A model generated the notes under the pieces. The model ran no database searches, was not told the origin of the DNA, and was given only the letters and a program-made list of their open reading frames with translations. Both the position numbers and the translations under genes were made by a program. A stretch of 64,000 bases of DNA. It comes from Ephemerocybe angulata (taxonomy: Eukaryota; Basidiomycota; Agaricomycetes; Agaricales; Psathyrellaceae). Below, one piece after another: positions 54,937 through 64,000 of this stretch. Location: contig JAACJK010000001.1 in the NCBI GenBank assembly GCA_013368325.1, positions 2,480,001 to 2,544,000 on the forward strand, written 5' to 3'. Every line of letters begins with the position of its first letter. Position 1 is the first letter of the stretch.

Positions 54937-57630
54937 TCAAAGCCTCAAATCCAACTCTTCTGCTATGAGCATCGCAGCCTTTGCTCCCACAGCAAGGGCC
55001 GTATTATAGGTGTTTGCGCCCACATTCTCTGGGCAGATACTCAAATCTGTGGTTAAGATTTCCAGACACCATCAGCTCGCCCAAGAAACAAAGTAACCGA
55101 GATGCATACACACCTGCGACTTTCAGATGTGTCGTTCCATAAACATTTAGTCTACTGTCGACCACGCCTCCTTTACTCCTTGGCTTCATTGCACAGGTTC
55201 CCATCTGACCATGAGGATTAAATGGCGTCGTTCAAATTTAAAGAGACCCGTAGTATATCTTACCGAGTGCCACGCAGTTCCGACTTCAAGGACGCTTGAG
55301 CACAAAGTTACAGGGGTGTTTAAAGAGCCGTTACTCACTTGTTCGCCTGTGGAAGTCGTCAATGGCGGCATCATCTTCCACTGTGTACGCAATCCTAGGT
55401 GCGTTTATGTCGATTGGACCATCCTCCGGTTTACAAATCGCTGCACTTTTCTCTGAGAAGTTCGGGTGTGAGTCTAAAACTTCTCCGCGATAAAACCCCA
55501 TCCTTCGAGCTATCTCTCGGAGGTGCTTGTATGTCCATCGGTACACGACGACGTCGGCCTCGTTCTCGAGATAACTATGGTGGAAATCGAGCGGTCCGTA
55601 GGGATCCAACCCGTGAGCGATGTGAACACTTCCCGTAGAAGCGGGATACAACTTCCACGAATGTCGTTAGAGAACGCAAATTGAGGAAGTGCGCATACTC
55701 ACCAAGGCATAGAGCAGGGCGAAATACTTCGCCCCGGGGTCCATAGGCCCAATACCTGTATAGCTGCGAGAAATAATCAGTTTACGGCTACAGACACACC
55801 CAGGCCAGGCTCGAAAAGGGTACAGACGCGTTTGCTGGTCCTCCGAGAATCACAGGTTTATCCGGGAACAAAGCGAAGAAATCATTCCACCTCTTCTCGA
55901 AGGCTGGACCCAGCTCTTGGAGATCCTCGGAGGAAGGCCTGAGCTTGAAGCCAGCGTTTAAACCACTGCCATTTGGACTGTCAGATATGGCTCTCGGTTA
56001 TCCGAAAGGTGCTATCATGCGTACTTGTGCGCCATCAAGCCGTCACCCGACTTGGTCCACTGGTCTATATGCTCTGGGTCATGCTATAAGCGCTCTCACT
56101 TGAGTACTAGGGGAATGCGCCATACTCTGGAGGGCATCGGGAGTACCATATACTATATGGTCTATTGTCTCCGCCTCTTGACACGCCTTATAATGAGTAA
56201 AGATGACGTTATGGTCTAAAATAGAGTATAAGATACCTCACAGCAAGCGAATTTAGTGGACTTACCATTGTAGTCTATGCCGACACCTGGGAGATCGACC
56301 AGCTGCGGTATTCCATTCTTTTGGAGGACTTCATCGGCTCCTATTCCTGAACGCTCGAGGATAGACGGCGACCCAAAAGCTCCAGCGGAGATCACAACTA
56401 GCCTTGAGGCAAAGACTTTGTGGATGACCTTGTCTTCGCTTGCCACGTATTCCACACCTTCAGCGCGGGTCCCGCTTTTAAAGTACAATTTGAGTCAGTT
56501 TAATCTAGCAAGGAAATGCACCCGTAGACAGGCGTGATATACGTATACGACATAACACTCACTCAAACAGAACACGGACGACGCGACTTTCCACGCGAAC
56601 AACGAGGTTCTGATTGTCTGCTTGGTTATAGACAAAGTTATGAGCAGTATCAGACCTTCTTCCTGTTTTGTCATGAATATATCTGCTCGGAAACGGATTC
56701 GTCAGTTCGACCAAGGCAGGCTTTTGGAGAAATTGAATATACGAACTTGGCCCAAACCTGTGGAGTAGTAAGAGTAAGGGTGAGTGGGGCTTCCTTGGAG
56801 AAAGAGTAATATGACATACTCCATAGGCATTGGCGTTCGTGAAGTCGTTCCAATCGTCGGTCACTCCACGCCTCTTGTCATAGTGTCTAGCAACATCCAA
56901 GAACTGCGTAGCAACGTTGGTATACTCCTTAGGGGCGGAGATTCTAATCGGCCCGTTGCTTCCATGCGTCGAGTTGAGAGATGCTTCGAGAGTATAAGTC
57001 TCGATCTTAGGAAGACACCCCTGAGTACTAATACAGGGTACGAGATAGCATCCAAATGTACCTCTTTGAGTAAGGGAATGAGGTCCTTCGATCCCCATCC
57101 TGGATTTTGGTGAATCTTCTCCCAGCAATCGTAGTCCGAAGCAGCTGCCCTGGTGTATACCATGACTAAGGTCCCTTCAGCAGCGGAAAGTTAATGCCGT
57201 CGAATTCACCTACAATTCACGCTAGAGCCCCCGCCGAGAACACTCCCCGCGGGAACCACAATTCTGCGGTTGGCAACAGCCTCGCTTGGTTGCGAGACGT
57301 GCAAAGTGAAGCTCTTGCTTGATTTGTTTGGACTCATAAGGTTGGCAATATAGCGAACAGGTTGGATATGTGTGTCGACATTCAGCGAATGTGGTCCTGC
57401 TTCCAGAATCTGGAGGAGTCAGGAACCAGAACCCGTGCCATATAGTGTAGTGAGATAGGGGCCTACAAGGACTTTCAACCCTGCGTTAGCCGCTGCAAGC
57501 TTTCCAGCTATCACACAGCCAGTCGCACCACCTGGATAATAAAATGTTCGCGTTAGGACTACTCTTGGGAGTACGCAAGTGCTGACACACCCCCAGCAAT
57601 GATAATGTCAAATGTGTTATCCTGGGTCAT
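54937..57630 (-). CDS. GMC oxidoreductase, alcohol (methanol) oxidase-like
   Basis: FAD enzyme of the glucose-methanol-choline family, closest in pattern to fungal methanol/alcohol oxidases, which make H2O2. The start MTQDNTFDIIIAGGGATG carries the FAD GxGxxG motif across a first intron. Then CVIAGKLA, RIVVPAGSVLGGGSSVN (GMC signature 1 type), VYTRAAASDYDCWEKI, GWGSKDLIPLL, GPIRISAPKEYTNVATQF, GRRSDTAHNFVYNQ, LVVISAGAFGSPSILERSGIG (GMC signature 2), LVDLPGVGIDYN, VILGGPANAS, SYTGIGPMDPGAKYFALLYA, and the C-terminal block TAWHS joined to MGTCAMKP (catalytic His), SRLNVYGTTHLKVADLSICP, ENVGANTYNTALAVGAKAAM. More than ten short introns. An apparent stop near 56080 is removed if a 78-base intron (donor GTATAT, acceptor TTATAG) is used, so the gene is probably intact. 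Confidence 0.85.
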
Positions 57631-59694
57631 TGGGAACAAGCGTAGATCAGTAAGACGAAGAGGGTGGCTCCATATATATAGGCCTGCTGAATAGCTTCTT
57701 ATTGGTGAGAAAGAACCAGGATTGATAACCTGCGCTTCGGGTCAAGTATGTACTAGGCCATTTGAGTAAGCATCGCCGATCTCCAAGGAAGCTTAGATGA
57801 GTGATTAAGGGGAACGCAGATGTTCTTTTTTTAGCCAGGACACCAGGAGCTTCCCTTCAGCTTGCCGATTCAACTTGGCAGCAAGAAATCACTTTACTAC
57901 GAATATACCTTACTCCTGAGTCCCAGCGCTAAGCTCTCAGACTTGTGCTGAGTCCCGAGTGTAAATTATGAACGCTAGATAGTTGAATTATGTTGAGGTA
58001 GACCCCGACGGTCAGATGGTCTGGGTTTTCGGCCCTAAGGCTTCTGGGCGCCTAATCGCGCATTCAAGCTCCGCCTCAAATAACATGGGCGCTCTCTCTT
58101 TCTCTCCTATTAGCCCTCTCGAGGCCTGGGGGAAGAAGGTCCTACACTGCCTGCTAGAGCGCTCTTCTCACAGCCTGATTACAAAGGAAGCGTCCTCGAC
58201 AATGATGGAATGGCATGGGCGTCAAGGCGTACACTGACGGAGAGGAAAGTTCAGAACGCCATAAAATTGTAGCTATCTGCGTTATTCAGGGGATAGAAGA
58301 CTGCGGGTTTTCACTCGTACGTGGACTCTTGGGAGACGGGGAGCGACCTGCGAGTGATCCACAACTGTTGCCCCTACTCGGGCGGGCTATCAGAGATGTA
58401 ATTTTACATATAATTCAGATAAGATCTCACCAGTTCCAAATGTCGTCGAGCCGGGCCCAGTAAATGTTGCTGCGTTAGGTCGCAACTTGAATGTGGTCCA
58501 GCTTGCGAGAGTTCTTGCACCAGTGTCAATGGGGCTGGGCATCCAAGTTACCGGAAGATCGGCGAATGATCTTACCACAAATTCCTTCCTTCACCATGTT
58601 GGATCTTGAAACAAAATTGAAAATGCGTACATACATACAGGACATTCCGTGGCGAAGCCCTTGTTTCTAGCTTGTCGACCTGGTCTCACGAAGCGCATTC
58701 AATGACTTCGAACAAGGCATCAGATCGCCGACAAATTTACAGGGCGGTGAACCTCAAACTGCCATTCAGTCACTGGGAAGTGCTGTGTGCCTCGTGCCCA
58801 TTCAAATTGGGGAATGTAACCGTTCGAGCAAGACGTCCATCTAGTCCGTTTCGAGGGAATGCCTCCTTTGAGGGCTTAGCGCAAAGCATTCGAATCTCGG
58901 GCCGCATGCGTATTTAGGCACGGAACCACGTGGTGCAGCGCCTCATGCCTAATTAATCGCTAGGAGGGAGGGGACCTCCCGGATTTGTATTCGAGGAAGG
59001 TCGTGGAGTAGTCGTCCCGAGGGTTTGAGTGAAACGGCGAACATGGGAAAAAAAGGTCACTCCTCTCAGAGTCATTAAAGATGCATTTTATGGGGTAGAA
59101 AATGGTCCAGTAGTAATAGCAAATTGCTCTTCTGTATCGGAGCACCAATTTGAATATCTAGGTCATCGAAGACTGGTGGATTTACAGTCTACTCGGCGAC
59201 AGGCGCCAACCGACTTAGCATGCAGCTCCCAAGCAACCAAAGTCGACGACGAAGTGAAACAAAGAGTCAAAATTTGATAGGCTTGGATATTGAATTACAT
59301 GAATTTAATTTTAGAGATGCGCAGCCTCGTAGACCGAACATGCCCTAAGCTTAAGGCTGAAGATATGACTGATATTATGGTGGCAGTACCTAAGTAAGAC
59401 GAGGACATGAGATATTGGGTGGTCGTTAATATACAGATGCAAAGGAGCGCGATATATACGACCCATGCGAAGGAGATAGGGCCTAAGAGGAGTCCAAAGT
59501 ACAAAAGCGAGTGTAAACCGTGAAGACAATGAAAGCAGGGTGGTATAGGGTATGTAGACAAAGCACGGATTTAGAAGAAACTGGGTAAGAAAGCGTTATA
59601 ATGCGGATGAGGAACAAACGATATGACGAAAGCAAATGAAAGTGAAACATAGCGAAGTGTGAACGAAGCGAAACCGGAAAGCCGAGGCGCCCTT
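57631..59694. other. Gene-poor 2 kb with fragmentary coding-like sequence
   Basis: Downstream of the TEA gene and upstream of the GMC gene. One minus-strand block (about 58431-58570) reads GARTLASWTTFKLRPNAATF...GPGSTTFGTG and ends exactly at a GTGAGA donor, so it looks like a real or former exon. Frames at 57990-58240 look coding-like on both strands but contain stops. From 58920 to 59690 the sequence is AT-rich and looks non-coding. Confidence 0.4.
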
Positions 59695-61503
59695 TCAGTA
59701 AGTGTAGTCGATGCTGTACCCCTGGGCACGGCCACTCGACGTGAGCGACGGCTCAACCCCTTGCATGGCCGACCAATGCTGGGCGGCTCTCGGTTCTGCA
59801 CTGTAGTAGTTGTTTCCTTGCCCTACGTCGTACGAGTCGGAATATCCACCCGAGCTCCCGCCCGAGTGCGACCTCATCATGCCTTGGGGTGCAAGGACGT
59901 AGTTTTGACCTTGGTAACCCATCGATGGCGGATAGGACTGTGAGTGTGGAAGAGCTGCGGGGTGCTGGTGGCGAAGATGACCCGGGTCGCCGGCGGCGGC
60001 GTAGGTGGTATCCCGCGATAGGTATCCGTGAGATGGAACCGAGGCCCACTGCTGCATCGAAGACGCCGAGTCGGTTGACGGCATCCTGCCTTCCTGCGAT
60101 GGATAGCCTGCAGAACGCGAGGGGCCCCCGGCGGAGGATCCTGACGGGTGACCAAATTCGGAAGAAACGTTCGCCACATGTCGGGCGCTGCGCGACGGAG
60201 AGGGCATTCTCGCTTCAATCTCGAAGTGGTAGACGATGGACACCTTACGCCCCTTGGCACCCCCTTGAGACGTCCTAGTGATGGTCGGCGTCAACGATTG
60301 CAGGATCGTGATGCGATTCGGGTCTAGAATGCGAGTATGAACGTCAAGGAGAAGCGAGGGAGGATTCGATGAGACGTACCTTTAGATGCACAAATATCCC
60401 GCCAGGATGGGCCAGCAAGGTCGCACTCGTATATCCATACGTTGCTGACCTCACTGGGCCGCGACACCTGCCTAAGATTCACCTTCTCCTGCCTGACCAC
60501 CTGCTCGCCTTCGTAGATGACGAATTTAGTCTCCTGGTTCAAGCTCCAGCTCGAATATAGCTGGACCACGTTTGAGAACATAGACAGAACCGACTGCGGG
60601 CGGCTCGCTGGGATGGGCTGCCCATGTGGGTATGCGATGGGGGTGAGAGCGACAGTGAAGGGATCAGACAGCTCGTTCTCAATGAACTCGAGCTGAGGGA
60701 TGTGGTAGGAGGGTGTCGTCAGCTGCGCAGTCACTTGAGTATAGACGACGACCTGTCGTCGGCTCTGGGACTCGCTCTCGTCCCGGAAGGGAGGGTCGCC
60801 AGTTCGGGCACCCTTAGAAGGGGGCGGTGTAACGTCGGGCTCTGGCTTGCAATCGTCCTCCGGGTCGTCACACGATCCGCGAGAAATAAGAGCAAGAACT
60901 GTGGACGGGAGAAAGAAAGGAACAGTTAGAAGGGGTCAATATGAAGAAACGGGGATGAACACACTTCTGCTATCTTCGCAGGTATCTCGCAGCTGTTGCA
61001 AGCGACTTCCCACCTGTTTATGAGTCCGATTTTTCCCAGTCTTCTCATATATAAATTGGGAGATGAATCGATTACGGTACGGGAACCGAATCCCGTGCTT
61101 GCTCATCTGAGGCTTATGGTCGTCGGTGTACTGGTATTGCTCAAGGGCTGTGGCAAAGAGTGGACATTAATATCGCGCTCATCTATGAACGTGGTCGAAT
61201 ATAATTACCGTCGATTAACACAGCTTCCCTAAAATATCGGGTTTAATTAGGAGGAAAGTTAATGGCGTAAAAGTGATGAGCTTACAGTTCCGGGCCCCAG
61301 ACGGCCTCAGCTTTGCCTTTCAAAGTCTTCCAGCTGCGACGACCCGTGGCTTTGATCTGGGCAAGGTCACGACTTTTCTGGACTTCGGAAGGGGTATACG
61401 ACAAGTCCTCTATAGTCGACATGGAAGTTGTGAAAGACAATTCCTGCCCTTCGCCCTTGGGTCCAATCGGAACGGAAGGGAACCAGTCTCTTGGAGAAGC
61501 CAT
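59695..61503 (-). CDS. TEA/ATTS-domain transcription factor
   Basis: Family of yeast Tec1 and Aspergillus AbaA, regulators of filamentation and sporulation that bind CATTCY-type sites. The DNA-binding TEA domain is rebuilt over three exons: SWKTLKGKAEAVWGPEL (exon 1, 61503-61286), a 20-base microexon (61228-61209, EAVLID), then ALEQYQYTDD...RFPYRNRFISQFIYEKTGK and RTHKQVGSRLQQLRDTCEDS (exon 3, 61147-60965). All three TEA helices and the recognition-helix KQVGSRLQQL are present. The rest has an IgG-like beta-rich middle (YHIPQLEFIENELSDPF, TKFVIYEGEQVVRQEKVNL, VSNVWIYECDLAG) as in other fungal TEA factors, and a disordered Ser/Gly/Tyr-rich C-terminus ending YSIDYTY. Ser/Pro-rich N-terminus starts MASPRDWFPSVP. 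Confidence 0.9.
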
Positions 61504-62720
61504 GGAGTGAGTATAGGGTAGGATTGGTGGGGTGGAGAGGGTTTAGTCGATGTCAGGAGGTGTACTTGCAGGGTGAGCACTCTCCAACGAGAATCAAGAC
61601 ATCGGTTGGGTTATATACTAAGCGCGGCACAGTGAAAATAATATTCAATGAGAGTGCCTGTCCCTTTCCGCATCTTGTGTATGAGTAAGGCCTATATCGA
61701 GGGGATCGTGCGATTCTGTTCTCCAGGCTGGTGGTAGAAGTTGACAGAGAACTGCCACACCCTGTCCTCAATCGGAATCCAGCCTATTGCCTCCGAGACG
61801 AATCTCGGTCTCAAGATTCTTCTCCCAGATTCACCCGAATGGATTTGCTTCTAAGAATGGACGGTATGTAAGTATCCCCTCGACAAACGAGGCTTGACAA
61901 TGTGTCTCCGTAGCTTTGGCCAGATAGTGGCACCGAATTGGGGTTGCGAACTGGAATCAACGTTGTAAAGAGGGTGGTAAGCTCGATTTTTTTTGAGTGT
62001 TGCAAATTGAGGGTGGTCCCCATTGCACTCGGCCATGAATGTGAACAAAGGCTTGTGGATATCCAGGAAGTTCTTTCTCGTCTCAGCCTCGAGGTGCAAT
62101 GAGTCTGCCTTCGAAAGGTTGAGTCTTCAGATGTTTAATGGATGGAGTACGCGCAATGCAAAGGAGCATTCCGACAAAGCGCAGCCGGTTGGAATTGTAT
62201 GTCAATCAGGATCGTCCCCAGAGGCACCCTGGCTTGTGATTCTAGGGTAGATATTTGATCCATTATGCTCCTCGAGCTCCCTGAGAGAAGACAGATAGGC
62301 GCCTACCGCACAACTTCTGAGGCACGCATCTCCCGAACGGAACGGAGAATGTACCGCCCTGTCCGGATTCTTGAAGCCGCTGCGCAGTCAGTGACTCTTA
62401 TAGCTCTTGTCTCCGAGATTGCGGGAATGTACTGGAAGGTCGGCGAGAGCTAGGCAGCCGGGGACCAGATATACGAACCTAGTGAACGGTAGGATAGAGT
62501 TTCTTTCAACGTGTAGTGGCAGATCTGAAGTGTTTTGGAAACCCAGCGATTTGCACACAAAGTACCATATCGGCGAACCGTATCGAATCTTGCCTTCCAG
62601 TGTACCAAGGCCGGAGTTTTTGGCTTAAAAGTTGACAGCTCCTTCCGAGCACACATCAGATGCGTGAAGGACGAGAAATCGCCAGTCGTCACATACATAC
62701 CCGTCCTATTTCGATATCAC
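61504..62720. other. Gene-poor stretch, TEA promoter and possible exons
   Basis: Promoter side of the TEA gene. A minus-strand frame at 61851-62099 reads NFLDIHKPLFTFMAECNGDHP, which looks protein-like, but no splice chain was built. It may be the 3' part of the gene at 62721-63805. Confidence 0.35.
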
Positions 62721-63805
62721 CTCGAAACAGGCGAGGCGGAAACTTCGAAAGCCTTGTCGACCGTGCGCTAAATTTGCTACGCTGAGTCACTTACTGGACA
62801 GTACAGCCTCACCGAGCGCTTGGTCAGAACGATGGGGTATTTGAGAGAATAGAGCTGCATATGCCCCTGTTGCTAGTTCAAGAAGATAGCGCGGGGCTTC
62901 TCCTGTGAAGGTATGTCAACGGCTCCTCGCGGGGCCTCCAAATTCGTGATACAGAATGTAGACCGGCATCTATCACAGCTGTTATATCAGCGGAGGTGGG
63001 TGACCGGATGGAGACCAAGATGCGTATTGGGAGCTCCAGCTAGCGATGTTAGGTCGTGCTGAAGGTCAGGCGCTTCCCGGGGTCACGGCGATCACATGCT
63101 GCGAGGTAATGGGAGCTAAATTAGGCCTCACAAGCGCCCACCGCCAGTCCGCCACCGTTCTGACTTGCAAGTTCCTATCGTTCACATTGCAGGCAGCAGA
63201 CAACCTGGGGTCGACCGGTCAGGAATCGATGAAGTCATTTTTACGTGAAGTCATACCGGCCAATTGTAATTGTCCCTTCCTGTCGAGATACGGACCGAAT
63301 GCCATTGGTTGAGTCTTTCAGCAGTCGACCGGGGGCAAGATACGTCGTCCTACCCAAGACCTATGGTCTCGGTAAGATAGGCTTCCTTCCAAGATCCGAC
63401 ATTCGCTATTCCCGGAGCATTCGGTCAATATGTGAGCATGAGAAGAGAAGAAAACTGACAGAAATCGCCAATCGCAGTCGAGAACCTTGAGTGTGCGGGC
63501 ACCTGATGTGCTCGTTATCTCCCTATTGAAGCCTTCAGGGCATCCGAGGGAGCAGGTTGGCGGCATACAGCGCGGCTCGCTATACAAAACCTAAGCCTAT
63601 AGCAAATGGACTTACAGATCCGACGCGAAAGCAACTGAACACACAGTCGGCATCAAGTAAATAGCCTCGTGGCAGGCCCAAATGGCCTGCATTCCTGTGC
63701 AAATTAAGCGCGGTGTAAGTTGGCGGAGGTAGAGGGTATAGCGGGGAAAGCATACGGTCAGAATCGTCAGAGAGGATCGCCCTACTCCCCGTCGTGATCG
63801 TAGCG
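62721..63805 (-). CDS. Unrecognised multi-exon gene, partial model
   Basis: Chain of minus-strand blocks bounded by good splice sites: 63805-63616 (AG before, GTAAGT after), 63360-63257, 63039-62964, 62902-62795 and 62767-62721. The last three join in phase and read LELPIRILVSIRSPTSADIT, AVIDAGEAPRYLLELATGAY, AALFSQIPHRSDQALGEAVL. The ITAVIDAG...LLELA pattern recalls an armadillo repeat, but one unit is not enough to name the family. The segment 63600-63400 could not be joined without a frame change (RAALYAANLLPRMP then +1), so it may be a pseudogene or have an intron I missed. Its start is not seen and it may run off the right edge. Confidence 0.4.
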
Positions 63806-64000
63806 CTATGGACAGAAAATAGAGTCGAGTATCCAAGTATGCGCCTTGATCCCGGCGCCTTTGAGGCGCTAAAAGTGAAGCTAGTCCATGCGGTGATCAG
63901 ACTTATCAGTCTTTATCAGTGTCAAAGGATATCTAAAGGCTAATACAACCCGGCATGTCCTGGACGCTAACTCAGGCGTATCTTCGGTCGTTACGGCATT

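Noticed and set aside
56070..56180. Apparent stop codon breaking the GMC oxidoreductase
   Set aside because: A 78-base intron with GTATAT donor and TTATAG acceptor restores the frame and the family pattern (DGLMAH), so a pseudogene call is not needed.
61075..61115. Hairpin ACGGGAACCGAATCCCGT resembling a T arm
   Set aside because: Wrong orientation of loop bases and it lies inside the TEA exon as coding sequence (RFPYRN region).
1..64000. Recurring AAGCGC / AGGCGCC words in spacers (for example 11396, 18753, 50091, 62299)
   Set aside because: Two sites share 16 bases (AAGCGCTAATATTTTG), but the others share only 6-7 bases and I cannot show excess over chance without counting.
1..64000. CRISPR arrays, bacterial insertion sequences or attachment sites
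   Set aside because: None seen; intron density and gene content are eukaryotic throughout.

Overview
The window is nuclear DNA of a filamentous basidiomycete, most likely an Agaricomycete. Nearly every gene is cut by GT-AG introns of about 49-65 bases. Genes alternate strands with short spacers. The content (a NACHT-type STAND ATPase, an AIG1-like GTPase with a coiled-coil tail, F-box proteins, a methanol-oxidase-like GMC enzyme) is typical of mushrooms. No bacterial operon, CRISPR array or intact transposon was seen. Exon models were built by eye; for most genes the exon lengths sum to a whole number of codons.

Left part (1-11.6 kb): two tandem Upf1-like SF1 helicase genes (98-2825 and 3352-6073, minus), then the mitochondrial import motor subunit PAM18/TIM14, the eEF1A lysine methyltransferase EFM4, and the ribosome-biogenesis protein SGD1/NOM1. 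An intron-containing tRNA-Pro(CGG) lies just upstream of SGD1.

Middle-left (11.6-24 kb): gene-poor DNA alternates with an ENV7/STK16-type kinase, tRNA-Gly(CCC), an F-box protein with a C-x2-C module, a cyclin-like protein and an 878-residue disordered, charged, probably nuclear protein.

Accessory island (24.2-32.1 kb): two neighbouring genes carry DnaJ/Hsp40 C-terminal substrate-binding domains but no J domain. They are followed directly by the NACHT/STAND ATPase and the AIG1-like GTPase. This is the most unusual part of the window; a joint role in self/non-self recognition or stress is speculation.

Housekeeping block (33-54.4 kb): a 1440-residue coiled-coil protein, a small mitochondrial protein assembled partly from 18- and 25-base microexons, the PP2A catalytic subunit (stop codon alone in its last exon) divergent from CCT5, an AGC-type kinase with atypical motifs, a catalytic-domain-only HMG-CoA reductase, an F-box protein and eIF5.

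Right part (54.7-64 kb): intron-containing tRNA-Thr(TGT), a GMC alcohol oxidase, a long stretch with at most gene fragments, a TEA/ATTS-domain transcription factor, and a chain of exon-like blocks from an unrecognised minus-strand gene near the right edge.
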